A stretch of 64,000 bases of DNA from Batillaria attramentaria (Eukaryota > Mollusca > Gastropoda > Batillariidae), in the NCBI GenBank assembly GCA_018292915.2, contig JACVVK020000088.1, forward strand, positions 975,501 through 1,039,500, read 5' to 3'. The notes under the pieces were generated by a model, which was given only the letters and a program-made list of their open reading frames with translations, was not told the origin of the DNA and ran no database searches. The translations under genes and the position numbers were made by a program. Numbering within the stretch: the first letter of the stretch is position 1; every line of letters starts with the position of its first letter. This document shows positions 12,301 through 27,171 of the stretch, in pieces.

Positions 12301-15300
12301 ACAAAGAAAAACAAAAATAATTAAAGCCACCACCATGTTGTGCAAACTCTCTAAACGATAAAAAAAAAAATAAAAAAAATGACACAGACTTTCAGACTGA
12401 TGAATTAGCATTGTAAATACAATAGAATAAAGCTGTAAATATTTAACCCCTTCAGTGGCCAGCAACCAATATTCTGTTGGCACTGCATGTACAGTCCAGC
12501 GTCCAGTGACCAAGTATTATGTTGTCTGATACACAGATTTTTAACTCACAGAAGCACATACTTTTGATGACATATGACACATGAACAAACAGCCTGGGAA
12601 CTCCCCCTACATGTGTGTACACACCAAATTTTGATTATGTCCCTGAAAAGTTAAGTAGATGAGGGGCTCTTGTAAGTGAACTCACCTGGGCCTGAAAACA
12701 CCATCTGCAAAAACCAGACACTGCATTACCCTCCTACACCTCACTCTGAGAAACATTCTAACACCAAACACAGAGGTGTTACACATGTATTCACCTACAA
12801 TATGAGAATGGCACATGATTAAGGTCTACTCAGTTATTTTCACATTTTTCAGTTTTTATGTTGTTTCCATAGTAATGGAAACAACATCATAGGACGGGCC
12901 AAAATTTCCATGTTCAAACTCAAAGGCAAGTTTTTGTGATAAAAAACACTCATCACTGCTGTTGCCGTCTAAGCAAAGAAGACGGCGTAGTCCAACTCTG
13001 ACAATGACGTAAGACAACATACATCATCAACACAAACTTGGGATCTCAAAATATATCAAGCTCTTTGAATAGAGTGACTGAGATACATGTAGTTGCGATG
13101 GCATATCTGATTTGGGAGTTATCGCCCTTTTGAGAGAAGTTGGTTGTCTGGTGTTCTCAGGTGTAAAATTTATTTAAATCACTCCATTTTGGGGAAGTAG
13201 ATAGCATGAATACGGACTCTGAACAGTCGCTCCTATACTTTTGATGTAAACCGTACCTCATTTGACAGTGAAATTTAGATCTCAAAATCGCTCATACTAT
13301 ATATTGTAAACTTGCTGCCGTTCATGCCTTTATCCGTTGTTCCCCCTCCTTTTTTCCATTGATTTCCCCCTTCTTTTACCGTTGATTCCCCACCCAATCA
13401 GATCTTTTTAGACAAAATGGCTATCGGCCTCAGACAAAACGATGCTTTTTAATAAAACTAGTTTTTCCTTTACTTGTCTAAGAATCAACTGAACAAAACC
13501 AAAATGAAGCAACTCGTAACTAGGTCAACTCCGACCCATGTTACCGTCAGTTGCTTGTAGCAGACGACAGAAACAAACTGTTTTGGTTTCGAGACATAAC
13601 GGTTCTCTCACTAACTAAAATTTATCTGACAAGAATTTCTCTCTCATAAAATCTACAACTTATTCCCAACAACTACCTAAAATTATTTCTTTTCAAACGA
13701 CAATAAACTTTAAGATAAAACTTGCAATCTAAAATTTACGAAATTGGTGCATCCAAGTTTTCGATAGAACTTCAAAACAACATGGCTGCCTTTGGCGCCA
13801 CTGACAGAATTCAAAGGAAAAGACATTTTTTAAGTTTCTACAAAATGTATGACTGTTTACTGATGGAAACACATCACCATAATACTTCTACAATGTCTAT
13901 GGATACTTTTCAAGCGCTGTCATCAATGAGAAGCATTGAAAAGTTACAAAATTCGTTCTCTGCGTACACGTGGTATCAGACTAGCATTACTTGAAAGAGC
14001 CCAAAGTATCTGGTCTAAAATGTAAGCTTGATAACAATCTTCCTGTTGATGTTCCTATCTTCACACTAGGCCTAAGTAATTCTAGTTTTACTAATATCTC
14101 TTTAATAATTTTAGAGTGTCTAGCAAGGAGAATGAAACTCAAATCCAATTCAGAACTACCAAAGAAATAGAAATGAATTTCAGTAACACTTTGAACGGTG
14201 GCTTTTGCTTGGACCCTGTCCTCACAATATAACGTTCAACATAACCATTTGCTTACATTACAATAGATAATGTGTCTCTGATGTCATAAAAAATATACAA
14301 AAACATTCAGAAAAATTCACCGCAGCTGTTATCGTCAGTTGAAAATTTGTACTCCAAGCACATATCAGCTGGGGCGGTCAGTGGTCTAGTGGTTAAGAGA
14401 CTTGTCACCAATGTGAGAGGTCAGGGGTTCGAGTCCCACTCGGGGCAAAGCATTTTTCCTTCTCGTATGTGGCACCGTTCATTTGGGCCGATCGTCAGGG
14501 GTCCTCTCCAGGTACTCCGGCTTCCTCCCCCTCTTCTTTGGAAATGTTCAGCCCACCAAATTTGAAAAACAAGACGGCCACCAGCCCAATGTGTTGTTTC
14601 CATTCAGTGACCTGCTGTCATCATGGTCGTTGTCATGTATGCTGCCCGCGCGCACACGTACACAAGCTCTCTGACATCAAGCATGCCGACATAAAGAAAG
14701 TACTGGAAACCCTTTCCTTGCCTCTTTCAGATCGCAAAACCCCAAACACATGAGATCATGTTAGCTCGCCCAGCTGGTTGACGTCACTATTTTTTTGACG
14801 TATGCGAGGTTCTACATGGGTGAATGAATTCTTGTTAACAAAATCATTCCCCTTTGACAGAGTTACTTCCCGCAGGCCTGATTGACAGGTGACCGACGAT
14901 TGCTTACTGGTATCCGAGAAGAGACCATCTTGTTGTTTTGTGTATTGTTTTCTGTATGCATCTTTGCATGATATGTCAATCAGTGTGCTGCACATCACCT
15001 GATAATATAGTATTTATTATGTACAAGTCCCCATACATTAACAATCATAACCTCACAGGAAAACCACCCAGAGAACCAACTGAGTGTGAAATGTTGATGA
15101 TATTCAATGTTCAATGATCTACAAAAATATCTGCAGAAGTTATCAATACAGTTGATGACTCTGCTTACTGTGAACAAAATGGGCATGGGCAAATACATTA
15201 CACAGACTAGAGCAGTGGTCCAGTCAACAGCTGGTCCATCATAAACAAAGGGAAGAAACATTTGATTGATTCACAATTCACAACCATTTGATACTGCTTC

Positions 15301-16087
15301 AGCAGGATTGTGTTCTGGAGGACAACGTCGCATTTAGTAGAATGTTAAGAAGAAACGTGCGCAACAACTTCTTGAGTCAGGTGCACACACACACTACAAA
15401 CATTCTTCAATAGGAAAATATGTACCTGTTTTCTAGGCTGTGCACCACGCACACCTGACAGACCCCACCCATGTCTGGCAGGCGCAATGGGTGCACTGAC
15501 CACACCACCATCTGCAGGAAAGTGTTGCAACTGTCTACTTGTCATCATGGTGGGATGTGTTGCTTGGAGCGGCTGAGTGGGGCGTGGAGCTGGTTGTGGT
15601 TGGACAGCACGGCTGGTGTTTACAACCACTGGGTCTGGCCGTGGATCAGGTTGAGGCTGTCCCCGTCCCTTTGCAGCAGGAGCAATGTTGTCATAAGAGT
15701 GTTGTTTTCCTGATGGTGCTGCACTGTGAACTTCTGAAATGCATATCATTAGTAACTCACAAATTGTAGTCCAACAACAACAAAGGGAGGGATGTCACAT
15801 GTTTAAGTACATGTATGTTCTGTAAGGCGTATCACAGTATGGTCGTCTTTAAATCCAAAGATGAATGCATTCCAAAAGCAGGGCTTCATATCCATGTCAG
15901 ACATTGGTCACAGACCGATCTGTGTTTTTAAATGCCAGATTACTTTGTTACCAAAATAGCTCTATTATTCTGTGCCAAAGTGGACAATATTCAGGACAAG
16001 TACTTTTATGATCAGCCAGGACACCTGACCCATTATAGTTCCCATAGATATGAAGTATAAAATACAGTGTCCAGCATCCTTTTTGGC

Positions 16088-16133
<46 letters not shown>

Positions 16134-18580
16134 GTTAAAACTGATCCACTTCAATCTCATTTATACATTGCGTGTGTCTCCCATCCCCTATCCACCCCTA
16201 TTTATGTTTTAACTGGTGCTGCCGCTGATCAGTCTGGTGAAGGAAGCTGTACTTTGAAACAGGCACATGTAGTGCACATGAAGCCTACACACTATACACC
16301 TGATCACGCACCCACTGAAAGTCAGTTCACTCGTTGAACCCGGTGTCAGGATTTTCCGGTTAGCAGTGTTCCAAAACACCCGGCCGGCCTTAGCACATGC
16401 GTGTATTACACTTCAAGAGTAAGTTAGGCTTCCGTCGAGTCATTAACATAGTCAAAACGGCGACTGACGATGCACGAAAATGCGAACACACGGCCCCAGA
16501 GCCAGCAGTGACAGGCGTCAGTTTTAACCCCAAAACCGGCAGCGCCGACAGACTGCGAAAAGCATTGACAAGTCCTATTGGAGACAACAACTGACATCGC
16601 CGTTTTGTGTGTGTGTGTGTGTGATCCTTTGGTCTTCATCATGCGCTAATTGCTGTCAGCTGCGGCAAAGACCCTACAGGGTCTTTGACTGCGGTGTGAA
16701 GTTCAAACCAAGCCAGCGGGGTTCGCCCAAAAAGAGGCAGATGGACGTAAAATACCAGCGGAAGGCGGTCGGGAACCAGGTAGACATATGGTCGTCCAAA
16801 TAGAGATCTAATTAAGAAAACCTTCCCTGCCGGGCAAAACCTGTCATAAACGGCAGGTGGTCCACCAAACCAGAGGTCGCCAAAATAGGTTCTACATGTA
16901 CTGTAATAAATTAAAATATGCACTAAAACCCAGAAATGGCTCTTGTTTTTTTTGTGTCTGCTGGTGTACCATGTAGACAAAAAATGTACTGAAGAGAATC
17001 AGTTCTTACAAATACATGTATACTGTACTTGTACTGACCACATATATACATCTCAAGCATAAGCTTAAAGTATATACTCAAAATAAAAAATACTGTATTC
17101 TCCATTAAAAGGTATAAAATGGAAATTCACGGCCTTTGGCCTCACAGCTTGAATGAAAAATGAAAATTCTAATCCAATAAAGACAACATAAAACTGGTTT
17201 GGTATGTGCAAGAACTTAACAGATCATAACAGTTCACATAACAGCATGCAGTAATCATTATTTATACTCTCTCACTCCCCCCCCCCCCCCACACACACAC
17301 ACAGCACATCACCCCTCAAGCAACTGTAATTAGACCTGATAAATAATAACATTCAGTTTAAAAGAATACATCACATCTTTCACAAAAATCCATTCCTACA
17401 ACCACAGTCCTGAGCACAATACAAGCATCGAAGGTCACCACAGCGTTCCATGTAACTGAGTAAAGGAGGTTTATAAAAGGCCAGAGTTTTAAACATTTAC
17501 AGCTGACATTTATATACTCACCATCAGGTCTGTAGAACCTTCCAGGCAATTCCGGTGCATCCTAGATTGTACAAATACATCATGTATCACAAGCATTTGT
17601 ATGGTATACATGTCTTCTTACAAAAACTATCATATGGATTGACATAACTTAGACTGCCCACATACAAAACACAGGCATAAAATCAGACCAGAGATGCATA
17701 CTCAACCTGCGAAGGAGGTTGACCAGATTTTTTTCACTATCTGATTTCATGCAGCAAATGCTACTGCTGAATGGTTCAGTTTGTCGTCTTCATCATCATC
17801 AGCAAACAACTGTGAGCATGCCCTTTGTGCAACTGTGGAACCATGATCCACTAAAGCATTCAAAGACAAGCATGAGTTTCCATACTAAGTATGTGAATGC
17901 ATGAAACACCAGGTGTGATGCTGGGTCTTCAAACTTCCACACACTGAATGTTACTAGACTCCCTTGTTTAAAAATATGTACGTAGCATTGGCAAAGTTCC
18001 ATAAAAGCACATTCGTGTTGCCTGGTCCAGGAAAAAAATCATTTTTTCGACAAGAATTCACTAGCAGCTTTGGAAATGTTCAAGCCCACAAAATTTGAAA
18101 ATAAATGCAACTCTAAATTCGAAACTTAAATTGTTGAGCTGACCCTTCGCTCTATGTGCTTGTAATGTGTTCCCATCCAGAGTGTGAGGGAATGCATGTG
18201 GTTCATGTGAGCGTGAGTGCTGGGTTCAGCTTGCGGTGCTTTGAGCAAGTTAATGGAATTGGTTAAAGCACCTACATGATACTCAGTTATCATTATGTAT
18301 TTCTGACAGACACGCATCAGACAACAAACCCAAATGTGCATGTTACTGATCCATATTGTAAGCTAATATTTCAGTACAGACATGGACAAGAGCGCTTAGT
18401 AGTAGGTAGTTATCCTTACATCAGTGGGCCTGTCAACATTTCCACCACTCAGGCCCTTTGCTGCACCTGTGAAAACATACAGCAGAAGCAAAGTACATGT
18501 ATGACAACCAATGATGAGATTTACACACAATCAGAAACAAGAAGAATGTGTCTTTGTGTGTTTGTCTGTGTGTGTGTGTG

Positions 18581-18615
<35 letters not shown>

Positions 18616-18836
18616 TGTGTGTGTACATATGTGTGTGTACACGTGTGTGTGTGTGAGTGTATGCACCTGCCTGTGGGACTACATGTTTTTTGGCGCTTGA
18701 AATTTCACATGGAAAATTCTGACTGCTGGTATACTAGCTAGTATTCCTTGTCAAATGTTAGACTGATTGCAAGTCCACAGAAAACTTATTCATGAGTTGT
18801 TGTTGTTGTTTTGTGTGTGTGTGTGTGTGTGTGTGT

Positions 18837-18892
<56 letters not shown>

Positions 18893-21721
18893 GGTTCTAG
18901 TGATCTCTGAGGATTTAAATATGTGTATGAAATACAGAGAGAGAGAGAGAGAGAGAGAGCAGTCTCACACAACTACATGTACAATGGTACACATGCAAGT
19001 CTTCTATACAATATAATACACAGGTTATGTATGGCCAACAATACTGGTGAAGATCAACTCACTCCCACCCATGTTAGGAAGCTGGTGATTCTCATACAAA
19101 GGCGCTGGTACGGGTGCTGCACAAAGCCAAGCCACGCGTGCTTTCACCCAATAAATACTGCGCATCTAATCTGGTAACATATCTAATGGTAAGCTGGTAA
19201 GTGAACAAAGTAAATCAGAAATGCAGTTTGTATACAGCATACTAAGAATGACAACTCACATTCTATTACATATATATATATATAAAGCGTGTCAACAATT
19301 TCAACTTTAAGCATGATATGTGCTGGCCAAAACTAATCTACACTGCTCAGCATATATATGTGCCAGTGAGCAAGTGATTTCTATTGTTAGCCACAAGCCA
19401 CGTTTTCCCCAGATAAACAAAACAAAACACCTTGCATTTACAATGAAGAAATGTCTTGACCAAATTCTTACACTTGATCTCTAACCCATATAATATTCAC
19501 ACTTTTTCTTGCTCAACTCTTGCACTTCACCTCCACTTGCAGAGGGGTACGGCAGGTGGGTTGGGGGGTGGGGGGTGTCACCAGTTTTGAAATGTATGTT
19601 GGCAGGAATCGGGGAGGGGGGGGTTGGTTGGTGGGGATAAATACATGTTTTCATACCTTAATGCTTTCTCTGTGGCCACTGCTATTTACAAGTTTTCTTG
19701 ATCTAGGATAAAGACTGTTCACAACTTTGCTCTAGAGCTTTCTGGCCTATGAAAGCAGGATAGTTTCCGTCCAGACAATGTCGTATAAGTGATTCAGCTG
19801 GGAGTTGTGTAAATTTTCTAGGACTTTTGTCAAGTTTTTGTGGATCAAAACTTCATATTTATAAATTAAAAAAAAAATATAAAAAAATTCAGTCCACGGA
19901 AATTTGGTTCTGAAACAACAGCGCTACTGTAGATGTTTTCAGATCTGAAAGAACACATTAGGTAAACAGGTGAGTGGCAGGAAAAGGGTTAGTATATAAT
20001 TATGTGTAAACTGGAAGAGGTCATGGAGGAGGAGATGAGGTTTACTAACAAACCTACCATTTGTCTCCTTTTGTTTGTTCTCCACACTCATGCTGACAAT
20101 CTTTGCAGCCTGTTGCTGACTGGTGGTACTAACTGTGGCACCAGCAGGTGGTGGTGCTTTGGTTGGTTGTGTCACAACTGACTCAGCTGGTGGCTTTGGA
20201 GCTCGGGCCTTAGTGTGGGAGAAGCCAAGCGACCCTGTCTTTGTGACTGAGTGCGTGTTACCACCACGTGCAAAAGTGATCACAGTCTTTTGAGGTTCAA
20301 GTTTTTCCTTGTCATACCGGCCTGTTGGTGGGTTCTTCTTGTCTGGTAGTGCAGGTGGGCTCCCTGGGGACAAGGGTTTCTGATCCGCTGTGGCCATGGG
20401 CTGCACCATCACATAGACCCCCGCTCCATCATCAGTAGTGCTCGATATGCCTGTTGGTTGTGACACAGACTTGGAGCTGCTGCTAGCGCGTGCCTTTATG
20501 CTGTTGGGCCTGGGCTTCATGTGCACCACTTCTGGCTGTAATATTTTACCTGTCTCCTCAGGCCCTACCCTTCCGATTGGCAATGGCTTCTCTTCTCCGC
20601 TCTGTAGTTCCACATTACTATAAATTTCTGCATCTGAAAAGTGTGCCTGACATGAGCACAATTTGCATTCCACATTCTTATGTATCTCTGATCCAATTTT
20701 ACAAACACTGATGATGAATGTATTTACAGAACTTGATTTGAAAGAATAAGAGCTTATTTACATCATAGTAAAGCAGTAGAGGGATAAGTGTGAACAGAAA
20801 TGTTCTCATCACATGACAATGCAGCACATGCCCTCAACCTGCACTTGCAAGTTCAGTAAAATACCCCCCCCCCCCTTCCCACCCACCCCCCCCCCCCCAA
20901 CCCCCCCCCCCCCCCAAAAAAAAACAACACACACACACACACACAAAAAAAAAACCACCACCCCAAAAAACCCCAACACAGTAAACTTGTCTGAAATATG
21001 CATACTACACTGGCACCCAGCATCTACACACATGCTCAACTGTGATCCTACATGCTGTTATGTGCAGTGAAGGTAGCCACGCCAAGTGTGGTTTCAATAA
21101 CTATTGTGATGTCAATATTCATTGTAGTTTCACCATCAGCCTGACCTGAAGCTGCTTTATGTGTAACAGATCAACTGAGTACAATCAGCTATATTACCTA
21201 CACCTGACGACCTGTATGAAATATTCAGCTCAGGGCATTGGTACCATAACAAGAATACTATACCGAGTATGTGAAATGAATTGGTCCCACGTGGGCCCCA
21301 TGTGCTACTGGATATGGCATTCATGATGTATTGATAGAATTCAAGTGTAATGCATTATGTATCTGATCTGCAGGTGCCATTTTAGTTTATCTGTACTGTT
21401 TCACCCATGCCCCCCCCCCCCCCCAAGCTGCGTCACTGTTTTGGGTGTTGTAAAGCTGAATGTAGACCTTCAGCTATGCTGTCTGAGGTAAAATAATGTT
21501 ATCAACTACATACGAGCTAAAGAAAAAACACTCACCCCCTTGGTGAGTGAAGTTCACATTGCCGTATTCCTGAAAAGTCACACACCCCACACATACATTA
21601 CACTAGAAAAGTAATCTTGAGACTAAACCTTCACATTACCAATGGGCAGATACGCCCAAGTACCCCTTTCTCAGTCCAACCATTCACACTGGGTACATAC
21701 AGCACCAGGCATTGATCCATA

Positions 21722-21786
<65 letters not shown>

Positions 21787-24700
21787 CACATACACAGTCA
21801 CTCACTAACACACACACACCCTAAGATCACGACACCTCTTCATAACTGCATTTGTTATCGTTGTTGACTGTCATATTCATATCCACCCATTTCAAACTAG
21901 CACACCAAAGGTCTGCTGATGCCGCTAGCAATCTTATCAAGCATCCAGTGGCTCTGCAAGTCTGCTGTACAAAAAAATCAGCTCACCGCTTGTGGTTCAG
22001 CTGTTGTACCCTCAATCACCATGTTCTCATAGTCATGCTTCCGTTCCTGCTGGAGCCATTCTTCACAGAGACTCTTCAATACCATGTGTGTGTACTCATA
22101 CTGATCCTACACAGAAATGAAGAAATAGTCAACACTGCAAATATGGCCATGAGCACCCTATCAAAACAGTTCCCAATGCCATTAATGCAAATTCTGTGTC
22201 TTTCTAACTAATAACATATAGTATGAATAAATTAAAACCTGTACAACTACATGGAACTTGACCGCTCTCTGCCCTACCACCACATCAAACTTACTGCTCT
22301 TTACCATACCACCTGCATACTGAACTTTACTGCACTTTATCTTCACATTCGTTACTGCTCTGTCCTTAATTCTCAGTGCTACCACTTCAGGATGAATTCT
22401 GTTAAACCCTACACAAATCATAACAATACACAGGTCTGAGGCGAGGATGTATCACACGTACAAGATTAGCTGGTCACAGGGGTTGTATGTAATGCAAAAA
22501 GTATGGCTGAGTTTAGATTTTTTTCATACCCAAGCAGTATTGTCCTACACTCAGTACAAACACATTTAGTTCTACTCATGACTCTGGGACAACATACTGG
22601 TGTTTGAACCATGGACAGCCTCTGTTCCCGCAAACTCTTGATTATTTCAAACAGGCTGAAGCCACTGTCAATTTTCTGTGGACAAGAATTGTGGAGGTAA
22701 ATTAGGTTAGAAGACAAAACAGCCATAAAATATGAACAGTTCAACATACAGACAACATATTTACTCACTGTGAGCAAATCAACAGATATTATTTAAAGAA
22801 CTCATGCATGAATAAATGTACTGAAGGAGAGTTTGCAATAAAATCACTGAAATTACCAGATCTTACAGAGCTCTGCAAAATGAATTCTTCTGTGCAAAGT
22901 TCACAGCCATCCCCCCCCCCCCCAAAAAAAAAACAAACAAACAAACAAAAAAAACAAACAAACAAAACCAACAACTTTTTTTAAAGAAAGGGGGAAAAAA
23001 AAAAACTCACTCCCTGGTCGAGAAGTGTCCAAGCATAGTCGATTGCACAGATAGTTCCTGTGCGTCCACAGCCTGCACTGTATGAGAGAGAAATCACCAA
23101 TTTCTTAGAACAGCAAAGCCTTTATGACTCACATGTGATTTTGACCTTTTTTACTAGACATCACTCAAGAAGGCATGCATACAAACTATCCATGCAGATA
23201 AGGCAAATGTTCTGCAAAACTTCTGATTTCCAAAACTTGTGGCGTGGAAAGATTTTCATGTGTGCTGTTTGGGTAACCTTGACTTGTCACAAATGAAGAT
23301 GGTCCGAAAGCTTTTTACAACGTCATTTGTGCTAAGCTTAGGTTGCCTGGTCTTTGTGGTTGCTCACAGAGAAACAGAAAAACATGATTTTAAAAAAAAT
23401 TTCACCTGACCTTGTGACCTTGACCATTAAGGGAGGTTATACAAAACAGTTTTTGCTTGGAGGAAGATTTTTAGCCAAAGGTGGAAATCCACAAAAGGTG
23501 GAAGATTTTAAGCCCTGAATGTTAAATGTTTGTACAGACAGACAGATGATGGATGGTTATCACACAGACTCATTTTGTTACAAACACAAGTCAAAAATAC
23601 ATGTAGGTATCTGCATCATCATTATACATGTAGTACAAAGTGACAGATCTATTGAAAGTGGAAAACTGAGAAACTCTCGTAACACTTTTTGAACCTTTAG
23701 ATGCCTTTACGAAAGGAAAAACACTACCTACTTTCCCACATGTACTTATCATAGTGAAGTACATGCAGAAGCAACATATACACACACAGGACTGTACCTG
23801 CAGTGAACAACCATCGGAATGTCATGGCGTCTGCGATGATCACGGACATATTCAATCATGGAGCGCAGTGTGTCAGGACTGGAGGGAGTGTCATGGTCTG
23901 GCCAGCCCTCATAATGAAACTGAGTCAGTGTGTGGGTCTGTCCATCCCTTGTTGCCTTCAGTGTGCGCATTGTGAAGTGATCCTGCACCTCTTCTTCATG
24001 GTCCTGACACATCAACAGATGCCTAAACTGAATGTCTGAAGATACTTTATTTTCGTGAATGGTGAAGATTCATATTCAGGAATATGCTAGTTGATGTCAG
24101 CAGGAAAATTTTGAGAGAGAGAGGGAGATTCAGATGGTTTATTGCGTTGGCATTCCGCCCATTCACATGGGGATAGGGCGACGGGGGTCAACAACTATGC
24201 TCATGAAAAAGCATAATAAATAATTAACCCTTTCCTTCGCAGAACTATTTGGAAAAAACACGACAGTGGGTGGGTACACATCTGTCGCACCCACTAGAAG
24301 TTGATCAGTGTTGATCAATCAACCCATCCTTCTCATTGTCAGAGTAATTTTCTTCCAATTCTTCTGCATGTCTTTTTCTATCAGGAAAACCGCTGTCCAA
24401 TTCTATGTCTCTTGCCACACTTTAATAGTCACCTTTCTGCACCATTCCCCAGAATATCAAACAAAATTTGATGATTATTGTCATTATGTAATGATTGTGT
24501 CGTTGTCTTGTTGATATGAGCATCTATGATCTAAACTTACAAAACACAGGGTAAAAGTACTAAAACTCGCAAATCCTTAGTTTTCGAAACCCCGCGGTAT
24601 TAACAGAAGGGAAACGCGCACAGGAATGCAATACATCATGAATGATGAGTACACAACAGCTTCCCTGTGATTCCCACACTGCTGAAAACGGTAACACGTC

Positions 24701-27113
24701 AGCGCGCCTATAAGCTTTCCAACTCTGCATAAATCAGCAGGAAAATCTTACCTAAGTCCACTGAGCATTTACTAACAAAGAATTTTTAACAAAGTATTTC
24801 ATACTTACGAATCAAGTCTATCTCACAGTTACAGGTAGGTTTCCCGAGTTGAAATATTTGCTGCTCATTACATGTTTTGTTTCGTTCTGTTTGGACCTCA
24901 GGAATTCCTAGTTAAAGATTCCCGTTTCAGATGAGTTACTTCCACTACTAGCACCAGTGCACAGTAGTGAGCCATACACTGATAAATTTTACAAGTTACT
25001 ACTGTGCAGTACTGCTAATACATGTATGTAATATAGCTTACATTATAGACTGTGATGCTCCCAAAGGTTGCAGTCTTTCCTTTATCTGCCCAGTATTTTT
25101 CACACTTTGGCTGCAAAGAAAAGACAAAACCTTATTAGGTTGCCCCCACAGTGTCTGCAGGATGAGAACCCTTTAAATGATATTTGTAGGTCACTTTGTG
25201 CTCCCCCACCCCCAACATAAAAACAAATCCCCCCCCCCCCCCCAAAAAAAAAAACAACAACAAACAAACAAAAAACAAAACAACAAACAAACAAACAAAC
25301 AACAAACCAAAAAAAACCCCAACAAAAAAACAAAAAAACAACCACCCCAAAACCAAAAAACAAGCAAAAAACTACAAACAAACAAAACAAACCATCAAAC
25401 AAAAAAACATCATGACCCCCCCCCCCCCCCCCAAGCATCAAACTGAACTTAACACATCATGCACATGCACTCGAGTCACACACGCTCTCTCACAAAGCAG
25501 ATAAACACATTTACAATCACATTGTGTGAGTGGTCAGCTCAGATATTTAGGTTTTGGAATTTAGAACTGCATGAAGTCTGTAATTTTTTTAGAGGGCTGA
25601 TCATTTCAAATGTCAAGAGGAAAAAAAGCCAGAGTTCCCAGAGAGACCCCCCCCCCCCCCCCAAACAGTGCCACATACTTCAGCTGAACTATTCTTTGCC
25701 CCAAGCGGGACTCGATCCCTCAACATCTCACACTGCTGGCGGGAAACATTACATCTACACCACTAACTGCCTTATCAAGTTGGGATTCAAAATACAAGTT
25801 GATAAAAGCATGCACCCGTAGCTTGACTAATGGTTCTATGTACCAAGCAAGCTCACTACACACTGCCTTCTTTCACAGTTTCTAACAGTACACTACTCAG
25901 AGTTGCTGGAACAAATGTGTCAGCTTTCTTCCACTCCATCATAAACAATACAGTGACATACTTACCTGAAACCTGATCCACAATAAGCTGCCAGTGCCTT
26001 TCCCAGTTCCCTAGTTAAAGTCTCTAGGTTCGTAATGAGTTCTGAAGGGAAAAACTGTCCCTTCCAAAACTCTAAGGCTGTTTGCCAAATGAATAGATGT
26101 TTCTTTTGGCCATTGCGACCATTTTCTTGACATTACGGCTTTTAACAGTATAGAAATATGAATTTCTTTAGCTGAAGGCTTCCACGCCTGTACTACATGT
26201 TGATATGACCAAGTTGCTTAAAACAGCCACCAATCAGCGCTGTCTATCCCCAACCAAACAACACTGTCTGCTCAGTATGCGACCTGAGTCACAACAATGG
26301 TCTGCTGAGTTCCAAGTGACTGATCCTGATGCACGGATTACCAGTAAGTGCATTCAATGAAAAGTTTTCCACACTCGTATACCTGACAAACGTAATGAGA
26401 CTTATAAGGAGCATTGTTTAGGCTGAGCAACCCAAAGAGCATCAAGGGAACTCTTGGAAACAACCGTGAGAGCCAAGTGAAGGTTCCTTCAGTATTGTAC
26501 AGCTGTAACAGCACATCACATGCCGATCATGCCTAGTGTCAACAAATAAATTATGAGTTCATTTGTACCATGTCTTATATCTAAAGGCAGCTGCCCTCTG
26601 TGACCTATCTGTTTCAGTCAAAGTTTCCAAATTTATGCTTTAGCAAGGAGATGAACTAATGCGTACTTTAACTCTCTGATCATAAAATATGTGCATGATC
26701 CCATTTCATTAGGCTGCTTCCCAAGTGGTATTTGAGTTTTACTTCTCACTACCAGAGTAGAAAGTTCTACAACCCTGTATGACCTGTTGTAACAACAGTA
26801 CACTCATCTTGGGCCAGCCTATCTACACTGCCCCACAGGCAGCTATTTTCAATTCTGTTTATGGTCTCATGTTGGGGTTTTTTTCCACTGTAAATCTCAA
26901 ATCTTTTTGCGATCTTGGAAAAGCAACTTATTGACCCAATTTGACAAGATGAAACTGGAATATCAAAAGGAAACTCACTTTTCCACCTTCATTTGTACGG
27001 CAAGCCATGAAGACAATTTCTGTGTTGTATTCCCACAACATGCGCCAGAAGTCATTCACAGTGTGGGGCATTGGGCCTTGAGCAGCAATGTAGCCATATT
27101 CCCCGTTGACATC

Positions 27114-27171
<58 letters not shown>

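Noticed and set aside
13722..13994. A 90-residue plus-strand frame as a small gene
   Set aside because: No recognisable domain, no splice or promoter context, and it lies antisense in a PTP intron; length is within chance for AT-rich sequence.
14371..14440. A tRNA gene
   Set aside because: A and B boxes are present but no cloverleaf acceptor stem closes, and the body sequence recurs elsewhere as a SINE.
15870..15900. Another hAT-like end (CAGGGCTTCATATCC)
   Set aside because: No inverted partner or target duplication found within several kilobases.
18276..18972. Frames of alternating Cys/Val, Thr/His or Arg/Glu residues
   Set aside because: Translations of (GT)n and (GA)n microsatellites; only 18420-18466 has real splice support.
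25100..25504. Overlapping frames of about 100 residues on both strands
   Set aside because: Same low-complexity artefact, overlapping PTP exon 5 and intron 4.
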